A stretch of DNA of 64,000 bases, from contig NC_037603.1 of the NCBI RefSeq assembly GCF_003073045.1, positions 14,824,192-14,888,191 on the forward strand. Direction: 5' to 3'. Of this stretch, positions 18,102 to 32,000 are shown one piece after another. Under the pieces are notes generated by a model that did not search any database, had not been told where the DNA came from, and saw only the letters and a list, made by a program, of their open reading frames with translations. Source of the stretch: Pomacea canaliculata (Eukaryota > Mollusca > Gastropoda > Architaenioglossa > Ampullariidae). The position numbers and the translations under genes are program-made. Each line of letters starts with the position of its first letter. The stretch's first letter is position 1.

Positions 18102-21100
18102 ATGTAAAGAATTTAATACAACTTTTGACTGAACAAAGCTATATTTGTAAATCTTTACATTTCCAGACTCTTCATTTGTCTTTGCATTCAGGGCGCTTCA
18201 ATGTGCAAACCCCAGGCATTCACTTTTTGCATGATGACTCTCCATAAAATCTCTTTTGTTTTTAGGTTGAGTCACAGTAGTACCTGTCCACATGGCTGGG
18301 TGTCAGGGGTTTTTGTTTTGCAAGGGTGGTGGTGGTGGAACTCTGATTTCCTCAATCCCTCTCCCCCCCACCACTTATAAAATTACAACGCAAAACATTT
18401 TAGAGACATTTTGACATATGCAATCATTTTGTCTGTTTGTCTCTCTCCTGCACTCACACGTTTTCTTGCATCTCTCTTGCTCTCCTCACACAGGTATGCA
18501 TACAATTAACCTCCACTTTCACTCCTGCTACTCATTCAAAAACTAGCTTGAGAGCAACAGATAACAAAACAGTCATTATATTCAACAACAAATCAGGTTC
18601 ATCCTATCTGGCAGTTTTCTAAGGACATTATAGCAATAAGAGATTATAGAAAATACACTGCATGCTGGCATTTTCAATAATATAGATTACAGATGTGAAT
18701 ATGAGAAGAAAAATGCAGATTTTCTGCGATCAGATTTACTAGGTTTGTGTTATGAGGTAAAGAAGATGCTCCACACTCCACAGCCTATAGTCCAGTGTGC
18801 AGATCCTGGGCTAGGCTACTTTCCCATGCAACTTCGCCCCCTCTTGACATTTTTTAACTTCTATTGTATAGTTTGTGGGATTTTTTAATTATTAATGATT
18901 TCTGTTATTTTTTTTGCAAAACATGTACAACACAGGCAATGATACTCAATTTATGAAGTCCATAAAACTACTGAAGGCCTTGATGTTGTCCTTAAACGTT
19001 TATTATATAAAGAAAGCACTTTAAAGGAAGATGTAACCCTGCTCAAAACTGCTTTTCTAAGATATTAAATAAAGACTAACATATAAGACTATACACAGCT
19101 GTTCCTATGAAGGACAGACAATAACAGTAACGCAGGTGGAGCTTGAGATTCGATAAGGACTTCATTATTTTTTTTTTTTATTGCGGGCAGGGAACAACTT
19201 CCAGGAGATTAGGTACAGCGGCTGGGAGTAGTTGACCGTGTGTATATAGATATATTTGGGGAATCAAATTCCTCCTTCTGTTCTGCCTAACGTTGCATGG
19301 ATATGAGGGTGTACTATCATTGTATGTTCCATTGATTGCCCGTCAACTGCGCGCACGTTCACGCACGTACACGCTGCTATAAACACACACGCTTGCGCAT
19401 AAGCTCAGATTTTATCATGTTTAATATATTGTTGTCCCTCTGAATTGCAAAATTGTCTGTAAGGGGTGAAATTCATGCAGTCTTTTTTTCTCCTTTGTTT
19501 ACACAGAAACAAGCATTTCAGACCTTCCTGCTTGGTTCACACTGACCTAACACACTACAATGCAGGCTCGTTATCTTGCAATTATTATTTCAGTATACAG
19601 TGCTGGCGAGAGGTGGATTGTACTTAATTGTAAACATGTACATCAAAGTGTATCAAACATTGTATGCATATAAACCTTGTTGTTAGGCCCTCTTATCCAA
19701 CATGTCTTCTGAAATGTAATGATGGCATTAACTGGAAAAAAATAAGTGTGAATGCTTGATCATGTTTAGCAAAGTTTTTATTTAACAATCAAGTAAGATC
19801 TTTGCAAGAGGTGGCTAAACATATTCAAAATCATTTGTCCATCAAAAAAGATCCTTTGTCTTGCGTTAAGAATCGAACGTGTTGTGTTGCATCCAATCTA
19901 TAAAATATTTACCAGCAGACATTTTTCGATGCATTTGCATCACAATCCAGCCATTAAAAATTTTTTTTAAATACCTCGTCTACCCACCCACAAACAGTCT
20001 GACTCGAACACTCTACTTGTAAACCTGAGCCAATCTTTTGTGTTTGTGAAAGAATAATATTAAGCATGGTTGTTCAAAGCTAAGATCAAATTATTTCCTT
20101 TTAAACCAGAAATTGTATCTCTGTCCATTGTCTTTCCTGCTTTCCTTGTAGCCAGCCACATGGAGAGGCAACACAAGTGGTAGAATAATACAGGCAGCGA
20201 GGTATTTCAGGCATGGCGAGGTGGCAAGACTAGTTGTGTAGCTTTGTTCCCTCCCAATACTTGTGGCCAGAGCACAAGACAAAGGATGGCGGGATAACGA
20301 GTTTGGACCAGATGTACATTTATTACTGCTCTTGATCTGTCCAGTCACATTAGTGGTACTTGTTTCCGTAAACCTCAGGCCCTGAACCGAAAATTTGTAA
20401 ATGCCTCCACGCCATAATGTATAGGAGGAAATATCTAGGACAGCCCTCGTAATTTGCTTTTACCATAATCAGCTCGGATTACAGGTATTTTCGCCAGACT
20501 AGTGACAACGTCTGCTATATTTTGGGTAAACCTGTCGATCCTATCAATCATCTTCACAGCAGCACGGACAGCTGATGGTGTTCTCCCCTCGTCTCTTCCA
20601 GAATCAACTCATTAGGGCCCTGGTCGTCCTCCAGGAACCAGGGAAAAGACACAGTCTTACATTTTGTTTACTCGACCTCTCTCGTAAGGATGTCAGACAT
20701 CTGAACTTCCTGAGAAGAGTGGCTTATGGGTGCATTTTCAGGAAATGGTCATGAGAAATGGGATGTACATTTATGTACAGTTATTTCGTTCTTGTTACAA
20801 CATTTATACATTTGCAACCTGTCTCCGACAAGATGGAAATTTCCAGAACTGTGTGAGTCGCGCTCAGACATTCATTCCATGGCCAAGCAGCAAGAATTTT
20901 GAATAATTTTTTGCAATCACCCGTCTCTCGATCACTGTACATATTATGGGATAGATGTGGTCTGTGACAGTGGGTCTTGGCTAAAGGGCTTGTCTTAACT
21001 GGGTCCATTGTGGAATGTGTCTATGACAATTTTTTCGTGACTGTAAAATAAATATTTAAAAGGCAAAGGCGCTAAAATAACATCAGCTTAACATTTTATG

Positions 21101-24100
21101 GAAGGCAGTCTCCAACTCAAGATTGCAAAATAAAATAAAAAACATCAAAAATAAAGTAAAGAAGGGTCTTTAGAAGTTAAATTGATCTTCTCCCAACTTA
21201 AACACTCTGAAGGCTAATGGGTTCTGATGGGTGCATGATTTAATTCTTGATTCTAGAATACAAAAATTTTAAATACAGTCTGTTGTTCAGCTGAACACCT
21301 TCACCCCTGACTTTCGGAGCACTTCAAGCTAGCCGATATGTATCAGATAGCACTGTCGATCCAGCCTGCCAAGATTCTAATTTGTTCTTTAGTTGTATCC
21401 ATAATTTTATCAGACTGTTGCAGGTGCAGAGGTAGCAAGAAATCTCTCTTTATCTGCTTCCGATGAAGACTAGTGTTAGAATGAGAGAGAAAGAAACACT
21501 TTGACAGACAGTGTGTGAGGATTTAAGTGGTGAAAAAACGAAGGTTGATCATCATAAAGAGCATTTTTCATTTCAAATTTGACATGCAGTTTTTCTTCAC
21601 AGCTACAGATTTAAGGTTGACAAGAAGAGGAGTCGAAGTTGATTGACAAAAAGCTGGAAATGTCAGCAGGTCTATGGCTTTACCATTCCAGAAAGTTCAT
21701 TTACAGATACATGAAGTGGTGTTTGTGCTTCAAGTACCATTACATCATTTGAGATCATTACAATAGCTTTTGTTTTTTAATAAATAGAAACACATCTGAG
21801 CACGAAGCTAACACTAATTTTGCTGGAAAAAAGGAAAATCCTGGTTCTGTACTTCTGGTACTGTTTGCTGTTTCCTTCTTTTTTTTTGGTGGGGGAGGGG
21901 TATGACTATTGGTGCGGTTGGTGCCTGCCCAATTTTATCTTTCATCCATTAATTGATTAAATGAGTGTGTGTGTGTGTGTGTGTTTTCTTCAGCATCCTT
22001 CAGACAGAAATACATTTAATAGCACATGAAGAAAGTGGGATGGGGGAGGAGAGAGGAAAAGGAAGACTATTTCGTGTCAGTAAAAACTGAGTTGAGATTG
22101 ATTCGTTTCAGTGACATGTGCGTCGAATGCAGGCGGATACTCCTCCTCCTCATTAAAGCTGAATTTTTATTTTAATTTGTTGAGAGAATATTGATTATTA
22201 TTTTTACCCTGTAATACACGATAGAAGTTGGTCTGTCGTGATTTCGCAAATATTAATACGAACATCATCTCGGAAATTCATATTAATGTGTCTCTTTGGG
22301 GTCTGTGGAGGATAAGTGTAGTGCAGGTGAGTGAGTGAGTGGACATTTATGATAAGTGCTCGTATGTGTGTTTGTTGCCCAGTTTCTTTGTTGAGGGGGC
22401 GGCCGCCACCCTTTCCCCCTAGTTCCCCGCCACTGCATGAAAGAAGGCAGAGATAGGGGTAAGGGGGACAAAGGAACAGTACTGAGTCTGATTACAGGAG
22501 GTATTTCCGAAAGAGATAGGTTTGTGAGTCTGGACCGGAAAGCACGGAGCATCCCCACTGTTCGGTGAGGACATAACGACCTGACCTGCCAGGTTGGGAG
22601 GGCGACACAAGTTCAGACTAGGGCAAGGATATAAATCTACTATTCCAAGATAACAAGAATAAGAATATCTAGAGACATGAATTTATTTCCGTTCAACGCT
22701 TCTATTGACACTATTTCAAGAGATCCCCTTTCACCTTTGTGTATTTTTTTTTTATAAGCCTGGATGCATCAATCTGCAAAGCCATGTCTTTTCTTTGAAA
22801 TTTGCAGAATGAAAAAAGAAAACCGTCATGTAAGACCAAATAATACTGGATAAGACATGTTGAATGCGTTGAACTACGAGACACTCTAAGCTGTTTTCTG
22901 CTTCCGTCGCGCATCCAGTAATTCTTCTCAGGCTTTCTGTCGGCTCCTCCTTTTTACATCTGTCTTCGTTTACACGAATCTGGGATCTGTCTCTCTGTCT
23001 TGAGAGATTTATACAGATTCGTGTGTGAAGGAATCGGTTAAACTCCCGTGAAGCTATGTTATCGCATTTTCAGTCCTGCAGTTGCTGCTGCAGAGATGCA
23101 CTTCCTTAATCGCATCTCCTGCAATCACGAAGGTAAAGGTTAACACCCACACACACACACACACACACGAACACACAGTCGCAGGTCTTCTCTCAATAAA
23201 ATCCCAACATTCAACATGCACGCGCATTCGCGTGAGAGTAATAAACTCATTTGTTCAAGCGGCAGAATCGATAAGGCCCCACTCTTCCGGTCGTGCGAGA
23301 GGCAGATCCATATCACGTGATGAATCATGCCGAATCAGAATAGAGTGGAATAGGGATTGACAGAAGACATAAGCTCCATCTATCAGAGTTTTTTGTTTCA
23401 AAGTGATCAGCTTTGCAGGAACCTATCGCCGGAAACACCGAAACAATTCGCGCTGAACGTAACAAGTAAACAAAGTTTGTCTTAAGTAAACACCTATTCT
23501 TGGATGTAAACATGTTTATATAAGGGAATAAATAACAAGTTATACACATACTGTGTAATTTGTCATTTTTTGGCGGCGGGTGCCTCGGATTAGGGGGGGG
23601 GGGAGTGTTTATATATTTATCCGTGGAGCTTTTTGTACACTCATGATGCTTGCACACAAGAAAGTAATGACAAGCCAAGGCATGGACACGCATGAATTCA
23701 CTCGCAGATACACGGGGGAAAACCGGTTACATTAACTTTTTTGACGGTTGATGGCGTAATGAGCAGTTTTCTCGCGTTTGTGCACGTGCAGGCGATTTTA
23801 CACCAGTCAGGGATTCATTCGATCATCGGAGGAGAGGAAGATGCACTCCAGCGTTGTGGAAAGCCACGTTCCATTTGCTTTGGTCCGAGCGCGTGGATCA
23901 TCCAACACAAGTTCGTTAATCCGCTACAACAGCTACAGAGCTACGGTGGAGTACACATCTGTTGCTGCTGCTGCTGTCCTTGGCAATGTCACAGTGATCT
24001 CGTTCTTGTCGTTGAACCACTTCGATGGCGAAAGTTAGTCACACAAATCGTACAAAGGAGAAACAACGGAGGAACAAGTTCTTTCACCGCGACTACAACA

Positions 24101-24161
24101 GGACCTTACGGGTAAACAACTTGGTGTATGACTAGATGGGAGAACTATTTTTATTCTCTAT

Positions 24162-24419
24162 GAGAGACGAATACAGGCAGCTGAGAAGAACTACTTGAAG
24201 AAATTGCTTCGAATCTCCTGCATGGGATACAGAACAAACGACTTCGTGAGAAGCACAATCGTGGGCCACCAGGAGCCTCTTCTAGCAACATTGAACTGGT
24301 GTAAGGTGGCGTGGCTTGGCCTTTTGACCCGGCACGATACCCTTAAGACCGTCATTCAGGGTATCTTGGAAGGTCGTCGACGCACAGGCAAGAAAAGGAA
24401 GAAGAAAACAGTCAAGCGA
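24162..24419 (+). mobile_element. LINE reverse-transcriptase 3' fragment
   Basis: The plus strand encodes RRIQAAEKNYLKKLLRIS, GHQEPLLATLN, KVAWLGLLTRHDTLKTVIQG and ILEGRRRTGKKRKKK. This is the conserved end of the ORF in one large LINE group (LL..V.rrkL.wfGHv.RhdtL.ktilqGt.eG.RrrGr). The expected FGH is altered to LGL and the W..N end is lost. Both ends are truncated. The fragment at 28615-29061 covers the same domain on the other strand, so both come from related elements. Confidence 0.75.
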
Positions 24420-24774
24420 CGGAAGTTGATGACACAACTCATCTTTATTACAGGGAAACAATGAACGAACCTGTAAAAGTGGCAAAATTGTTTCTGGACA
24501 AAAGCTTTTATGTAAATGGGTATGTTTTGTGTTTTTACTACTGCAACAAGAAAGAGTTAATGAGGAGAGAGAGAAGGGGAGGGAGAGACAAAACTGGTTT
24601 ATTAAAGTACAATTTCAAGGCGAGAACACGCGAGCAACAGACATTAGATATATATATATATAAAAATATGAAAGAAAATTAAAGCATTAACATCAGATTA
24701 AGATATCAAATCCAGCCATTTGAGATCATTGCGGGACAAGCAAAAAGAAAAAGATCGACGCGCATGGTGACCAA

Positions 24775-24872
24775 AAAAACAAAACAAAACAAAAAAACAA
24801 AACAAAAACAAAACAAACAAACAAACAAACAAAAAAAAAAAAACCCCAAACAAACAAAAACCCAACTAAAAA
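24775..24872 (+). repeat. (CAAAA)/(CAAA)n low-complexity tract
   Basis: AAACAAAACAAAA units grade into CAAA repeats and a poly-A run. The matching F/C/V-rich or K/N/Q-rich frames in this and similar tracts (25.45, 30.06, 45.95 and 55.0 kb) are not genes. Confidence 0.85.
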
Positions 24873-25445
24873 CAACCGAAAAATAACCGGCAAAAAATAC
24901 AAACATGTGTACATCCCCGAGGCTGATGATGATGAAAATTACCTAAAATTGTGACCCGGAGTATCCTTTCATTGTACGATGTCTGCTCTTTGATGTTTTA
25001 AATTGATTTCCCATATAATGAAGCAAACAAGAATAAAACAGCGATAAATAAAAAATATTCTGAAATGAAGTGAAAATTGTCCCACTCCTCAGTCATTACC
25101 GTGGACTGTTGATGGGAAGGAGAAATAATTATTTCAGAACCCGTTTCGATGAGTGAAATATTAAAAACTGTGACGACTGGGAACTAGAGTTGGCATGAAG
25201 CCTGACTGGGGCAGCATGGGTTGAGACCAAAGTATAATTCCACCCGGGGTTCCCAGTGCTGTAAATCTCTCTTCAAACTCTGCTTTGCTTGTTTTTACAG
25301 TTTTGCTCGTTTTCCCTGTACACCACTCTCTATTACATGCCAAGCTTTTATTTTTCTTATTTAACGTTTGAATCAATTTTGAGCAGAAGTCGATGAGACG
25401 TACATTTCACAGGCCGTAAATTGTAGTTAGGGATTCAGGACTTGT

Positions 25446-25556
25446 TTTATTTATCTTGTCTTTTTTTGTTTTGTTTGTTTATTTGTTTGTTTGTTTGTTT
25501 GTTTGGTTTTGTTTGTTGTGTTTGTTTGTTTGTTTTTGTTTGTTTGTTTGTTTTTT
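25446..25556 (+). repeat. (GTTT)n microsatellite
   Basis: GTTTGTTTGTTT units with a few interruptions over about 110 bases. It is roughly the reverse complement of the tract at 24.78-24.87 kb, 670 bases away, so the two could pair as a long imperfect hairpin. Confidence 0.85.
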
Positions 25557-25689
25557 GCAGCAGGAGGAAGGAGGAAAAAGAGAGAATCATTGATTACTCT
25601 AGAGTCAGGAATGTTTCAGTGTGTATTTCGTGACAAGAAGATTGGGGAGTGGAGTGGTGTTAAACTCCGAGTCAGGAGCTAAAGCTATA

Positions 25690-25832
25690 TCACGGCAAGG
25701 CAGCTAGCCTATTAAGCGAATGCCACATGCAGAGAAAAATATGCGTGCAAGAGACGAGAACTGAACCCAGGACAGCCAACCTTCACTGTATTGGTGACAG
25801 GCGCTAACCGTTGCGCCGCCGGCTCGCCCATG
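25690..25832 (-). mobile_element. tRNA-derived SINE, minus strand
   Basis: Read on the minus strand: GGCGCAACGGTTAGCGCCTG resembles a tRNA A box (25.80-25.83 kb) and GGGTTCAGTTCTCG a degenerate B box (25.756-25.768 kb). A tail follows containing TCTGCATGTGGCATTC. Spacing suits an internal polymerase III promoter of a SINE head rather than a functional tRNA: no clover-leaf closes. Confidence 0.5.
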
Positions 25833-28614
25833 TTGAAGATAAAGTCGGGTCAGGAGGAGACGAGGGCAACGACGTGGTGGAGGAAAGGAGGTTGTAGGAG
25901 GTTGAAACACAGAAAGATTATTTGTCTAATCTTATTTACCAGTATAAACCACCACTGGTACTGAGATTTCTGGTTTAATAAATAAAAGTTCTCCATTTCA
26001 ACCCTTGGCAAGCTATTTTTTTTGAAGTATTTTTGAACCCACAGTTTGAAACTCCATGCCAGTGCACTGAAGACTTACACAGGTACTTTCAAAATACCTT
26101 TAAGCTTATCTTTACAGAATTATTCGACATTAAGTTATTTGTTCGTGTGTGTATGTATGTGTTGTGCGCGGGGAGTATATTTAACACACTATAATTATTA
26201 TTAATAATATTTTAAATTACGTACCATTTAAAATTTGCCAACTGCTGTAAGAAACTTTTCCAATGTTCAAAGAAAGCAAATTTTATTTCTTATAATTTCT
26301 GGTTACTTATGACTAAGAAGTGCTGGAAAGATGGTCAGCATCAGATGTAATGCGCCAATGTCAATGTAACATTTTTTTCAAACAAAAATATAATAAATGA
26401 CTTGTGAAGGTATTTGTAAAGTCTGCGATTTTATCGACCTCACTGCAATTGTCACTGGTGACAAAACACTTTCACCTTCGTCACAACACGCAGGACGCAA
26501 GTGTAACGCCGGAAGTCGCAATTTCTTTGGCGCGCATGGAGGAAACGGAAGGGAGGTAATCGGCCGATGTGACGTGGCCGTGTGCAGAAGTCTAATAAAC
26601 CGCGCGGCTTTTATAAATTATGAAGGAAAATGGCTTCCTGCATTCACCGCCGAAAAGTGGGATCAAGGTAATGACTGCCGCGCATCGGAAACCTGCAACT
26701 GGAGTCTGTAACTGAAAACCACTGAGCGGGTAGCCACCCTGCATCTTTTGATGTCCTGTGATCGTTTCTGATGAAGCTCTGACCTTCTTTACCCATGTGC
26801 TAAGTGGCGTGGTCGCACAGTAATCCAAGTAATCTAATGATATGTCCACTGATGCTCATGCAGCTTGCATCTCCTTTTAGTTCTGGGAATTTTCAGCTCA
26901 AGAAATTTTTTTTTTCAGGTTTATTTTTAAAAAAAATTTCTTCGGCAGTCATTAACATTGAAGACATTTGACGTTCTGGAGAATATCAAACTAAAGATTT
27001 AAAAAAAAAATGTTGGAAATGTGATCTCGCGGTTTGGGGAAGCTATTTTTACAGTTAAAGGGGTTAAATAAACGACTCAACGAGGTGGTTGAGGAATCAC
27101 TGCAGGGGTTTGCTTCCCCAGAAACAGTCGCTCCTTTCCAGTTCACCGCTTCTGCGTCCATGTTACCATCAGGATTTTATGTGGAAAACGTTTGTTTTTT
27201 TTATTCAAAAAGAGGAATCTTCATTTTTAGCGATGATTTCAAGGTTTTTAAGGACAGAAGAATTATCCACACTGCGTCTTTTTTCGATCTTCACTCCTCT
27301 ACCTAGTCAACCGAAACTGCAATTTGGATTCCTATTTTTTCTTGCTGTCGTTGTCTGTGATGTGGCGGCGTCTGTAATTTGCTGATGTTGTCTACAATGT
27401 GCAGACATTCACTGAACCGGAGTTTTCTAAGACATGATTCTGCAAAAGTGCTGTGCTGCACGTCCAAAGGAAATTTTAAAATAGTCTGATGTCTACATGA
27501 GTTGAGAGAGACGGCAAAGAGCCAATCACTCACCTACTTTTTTACCCCTTGAAACTTGGGTAGAACTTAGTTCATATAAACTGTCCTTTATTTTCATTGC
27601 CGACACGCAGAAACTCTCTAAGTATAACCGAAATTTACTCGTAATTTTCTAAGTCAGAGTATTTCTTTCACATCATTCACATCCTGCAATGCCGTACAAA
27701 CGTCCTCCTCTGGAATGGTGAGTCACGTGACAATGAATGCATGCTCCAAAGTTTATATGTTTTAGCAGACGTACAATAAATTTCTCCTCCACTTACCTAT
27801 ATATTCAATTACTGTCATAGAGAACTTGCAACTGTTATCGTCTGACCATTTTTTTAAAAATATTTATTCCAGTCGTCAATGTCAGTCTTCCTTTCTGAAA
27901 CAATTTATCAGTGCGTCAGACACCTGAGAGAGAAAGAGAGAGTTTATTAATGCCTATGATCTGTTAATGGCCCTGTTTTATCTCTGCACTCGGCATTTTT
28001 TTCTGATTTGCACAGAATGTTATCAGGGGGTTGGGACACCACACTTTACATCCATGTATTATGCTCTCGGCTGGCGCTCCACCAAAAGACCGATCCCATT
28101 TCTCCACGGCCTGGGGATGCATGTTCTGTTGGTATTAACACTCGCAGACTGCCTGCCACCAGCGATTTCTATTCCCTCTGCGGTCTTTTAGACTATCGGG
28201 TGCAGGAGATCGTGCAGCTACCCGGCTAGACAAACAATCCCCGAAGTGCGTCCGCTCATTGTGTGTCGGGACGAAGTTTCTAGTAATAAACCATTCACCG
28301 TCTCTTTCATATTCATCCAAATGTGTGCATGGTGGGGTCCAGGGGAGCCGAGGTCAATATTTTACGAGTATTTTGCTGATAACATGCGTGGCCTGTGGAA
28401 TGCCGGTTGTCTCTAGTGCTCATCATTTTGGTGTAGCCCACCTGTTGGTGACAAGAGTGACACGAAGCGCCACAGGTTTGCATTTACTGATGCATGTCGG
28501 TAGGATTGTTTGGATGAAAGGTTGTAAATCCTTGTGTTATTAATAACAGTTTTGTTATTATGTTGGCAGAACAGAATGTTAATAAGGCAATAAGGACGAA
28601 TTTTCTAATTTAAA
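25833..28614. other. Stretch with no supported gene
   Basis: Mixed AT-rich and GC-richer sequence. Open frames at 26.4-26.7 and 27.0-27.4 kb have no recognisable domains and no convincing splice sites. No RNA gene seen. Confidence 0.35.
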
Positions 28615-29061
28615 AGATCCTTGAAGGATAGTCTTCGTCAGGGTGTCATTCCGGGTCACGTGGCCAAAGAAGACCAACTTACTTCGCCTAACTGTTGAAA
28701 GTAGAGGTTCCTGGTGTCGTACGAGTGCGATAAAGTCGTTGGTTCTGTGTTCTTTCTATGAGATCCAGATCAGCCCTGTTCTCGAATGCCTGGATTCTCC
28801 TTTTCGTTTCGGAGAGCAGAGTCCACAAGTCCACATACGTAGAGCAGGATAGGTATTACCAGGGATTTGTACGGATTTTACTTTGTAGTAAACCTGATGG
28901 TTGTCCCAGATTATATCCAGCTTAGCCATCTCCGTTGCTGCTGCCGCAATCCTAATGCGGATGTCTGGGATGGAGCTGCCTTCTAAGTACTTGAAACTGT
29001 TGACCACTTTGAGTTGTACCCCCTTCACATTGATCCCTACTTTGCCGCTGCCATTGACCAT
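28615..29061 (-). mobile_element. LINE reverse-transcriptase C-terminal fragment
   Basis: The minus strand encodes KGVQLKVVNSFKYLEGSSI, the SFKYLG motif of LINE reverse transcriptase. It continues with IRIAAAATEMAKLDIIWDN and, after a shift, RIQAFENRADLDLIE. A second shift leads to PLLSTVRRSKLVFFGHVTRN then DTLTKTILQG. The order matches the thumb and tail of the same LINE group as 24162-24419. It ends abruptly at TILQG on the lower side. At least two frameshifts, so dead. Confidence 0.82.
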
Positions 29062-32000
29062 ACACTATATAATACATACACAAGGATGGAGGGAAACAAG
29101 AGTGGATAAGACAATATTCATGGATAGCCACATAAGCGAGCTACAAAAACTTACCTGAAGCATAGTTGTGAGATTTCCATCTGCTCTCATTATTCGCTAA
29201 ATTTTATTATTAAGTGGTTTCGTGGTTTTCAGTGGCTGGCCACCTTATATTCTGGATACAATTTTTAACAGAACATTCTCTTCAATTCTGTGATGGATCC
29301 CGTATGCATTTATACTTTCTCTGTGATTGTTTCCCGCCATGCATTCTTCGCTTGATTAGTAATAAATCGGACAGCTGCGTTGTCTTTTTCGTTTGCAATT
29401 TCCCTTAAGAGCACTTGATTATTTCTGCTTCCCACTATTTCTTTTGAAGGTTTGTCATTTTTTTCCCAAACGTGCATGGGCTATATCCTGGGAAATCCAT
29501 AACGAGGCTTCTCTGGTCCCTGAACAGACTACGAGGCTGTTACCCTGCGTCTGGCCTGCGTTCATAAATAGCGATTTGCACCGACATTGCCACAGGGAAT
29601 TAGCCAGCACTTCAAAACTGCTGCCCCAGGGGTAGTCCTGACTCAGTAGAGCTATGCACAACCACTTGGTGACTGTTCTTCTGTCACTGTCAGCTGATGA
29701 TGTCTGTGTGCTCCTCTCATCATGACCTCGTTTTCGTTAGGTCAATCGTCTCACCTGATGGAGTAACCATTGCAGGGCTCCTCGTCGGAAAAGGAAGACT
29801 TGGATGCAAAAAAGCCGTTAATCTACATTTTTGTGTCTCAAAATTTCACGGTTTCATTCAATTTTCAGTATATCATCGACCAGGAGAGAATTCAGCTTTA
29901 ATCCTGGCCAAGTAACAAGACATCTTTCCCACAATGCTGCAGTAAGGGGATGTAATCGTGCTGTTCGTGGAGGAGACAGATTTATGACAGAAATTCATTT
30001 TTGTCACCGAGAACCTAAATCATTTTTAAACGAAAAACCCCCACTTCTCCTGCCAAAAAAACAAACAAACAAACAAAAAAACAAAAACAAAAACAAAAGC
30101 AAACAAACAAAAAAGCAACAAAAAAACCAAACAAAAAACAAAAACAAAAAACAAAACAACAACAAAACAAAGAAAAAAAAAACAACAACAACAACAAAAC
30201 AAAACAAAAAACAACAAAAGAAACCAACAGGCATGCCAGAAGTGGACACCCACATCTTCCTTCGTTACACTCATGCGGGTGACCTTTAACATTCCACGCG
30301 TGTATTATTACCTCCTCACAAAGGGGTTGCCATGGGAACGTGGTAGCCATGTACCAGGAAATGAACTCCGCGGAAAAAGGCTGCATCCCTGAAAGGTCTC
30401 GCACTCTGGTGCCCATGAAAGAGTTTCCAAGACTGAGGCACAAGATGGTTCATCCAGTATCTCACCCTGTGTATAGCACGACCTGAGCATGAAGTCGATA
30501 TAATGGTGTGGTGCATTGTGGGAAACATGTCTACCGACACTAATTAAAAAATACTTTTGTGAGGGCTGAGACTAAGCCAATTCAATGATACTGTTTGCTA
30601 GTAGCTAGAGTCCATGGCTAGTGTGACAAATGTGAATTATCATCTCTGTATTTAGCACAGCATCTTGGTTTACAGGACGAGAGACTTATGCGAACTGTGT
30701 TTGACCCGCAGTTAAAAATTGAACAAGACGATACAATATTAAGATTGATTTTATGCAAAAAAATATTAGTGCTGATGATAATGAGGTGCTGTTGGAAGGC
30801 TGATTAGTGTGACATTGAATAATCAGGTCTGGTCTTATTGACTGGAAGGAAAAAAAAAACTAACACAAACTTAAAAAAATACAGAAATTTGATTGGGATC
30901 GCATTCTTCCTGTCTTCCAATCCACCTTTGGATTTCTCTTTCTTTACTCACTGATTTATCGAACAGACAATTATTCATCATGTTCATCCCCTCGTCTGTT
31001 TGTCAGTTTGTCGGTGTTGGACTGGACATAATGACATACTCAGTACGCATGCACTGAGACTAATGTCTCTTCTGATGCCAGACCTCAGGCTGCGGTCATC
31101 ATGGAATGGAGCGCAATTAACCGACCTCCATTTTCCGCTAATAGGATCAAAGCCAACTGAATAATTATTTGCCTTTTGTCAACAGCAGTTATCTGGAGTT
31201 CTTTGCACAGTCGTGGGATACACTGAAGTGTCAGTTTAGCCCATCGCCTCTTCGACAGCCTAGTGGCGATCATAGGATGCACTAGTTATTGAAATTGCCT
31301 CCGATAATAATATCATTATTTTTTGTTGCAAACAGAGAAGCAGTACATATGAACAAAACTATCTTGGAAAATAACAATTAAAAAATAAATATCCTTTAAG
31401 ATCTGGTGAGCTAGCATCCACTTTCACTCCAACGTCTTGTTTATCAATAACCAAGCTAAGAGACAATAACAGAATATAATACACTATAAATATAAAATAT
31501 TGTAATATACAGAAGAAATGCCCAATAATATAGTAGTTCAAAACAGATTACTCCTGTTTCGGAAAGATTGAATTTATTTTTTAAAAGAAGGGCGATGTTG
31601 GGTTCTCGTGTTGCTGGACTGTGACAAGCAGTCGATTGTCGGTCAATGAAGCCTGTCAACACTCCGCCAATGAAAACAGAAGCATTCCTTTGAAAGAATA
31701 CCCTGAAAACACCTTCTCAGGTTCTGTTAAAGGTGAAAGTATGGGAATGTATCTTCGGTTGCACATTCAACATTGTTTCCCCAAGTGTGTAGTGTTCGTG
31801 GTTGTCGTTGACCAGAGATCTGTTGGACAAACAAAAGCCGATGGCAAGAGGTCCAGGAACTTGTGACAGAGCAGAGGTTAACCATAGCGAGACATGGTCC
31901 TGACAGAGTGTGTGACCGCTTGAAGTGGGAGGCCAGTGTGTTTACGACTCCTCCTTCACTTCAAGAGCTCCTTTCAACCCTCTCCAACAGACTTCAGCAA

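Larger units (their letters stand above)
16741..24161. other. Long stretch with no supported gene
   Basis: AT-rich, with only short or low-complexity open frames. It holds a retroposon-type 3' tail at 17172-17211, a 37-bp tandem duplication at 18028-18101, a (GT)n run at 21965-21984 and a (CA)n run at 23147-23168. GC-richer pieces near 22.4 and 23.3 kb carry no recognisable product. Confidence 0.4.

Noticed and set aside
29831..30443. Open frames of 140-152 codons around 30 kb
   Set aside because: They run through a (CAAA)n/(CAA)n tract, which lacks stops by composition.
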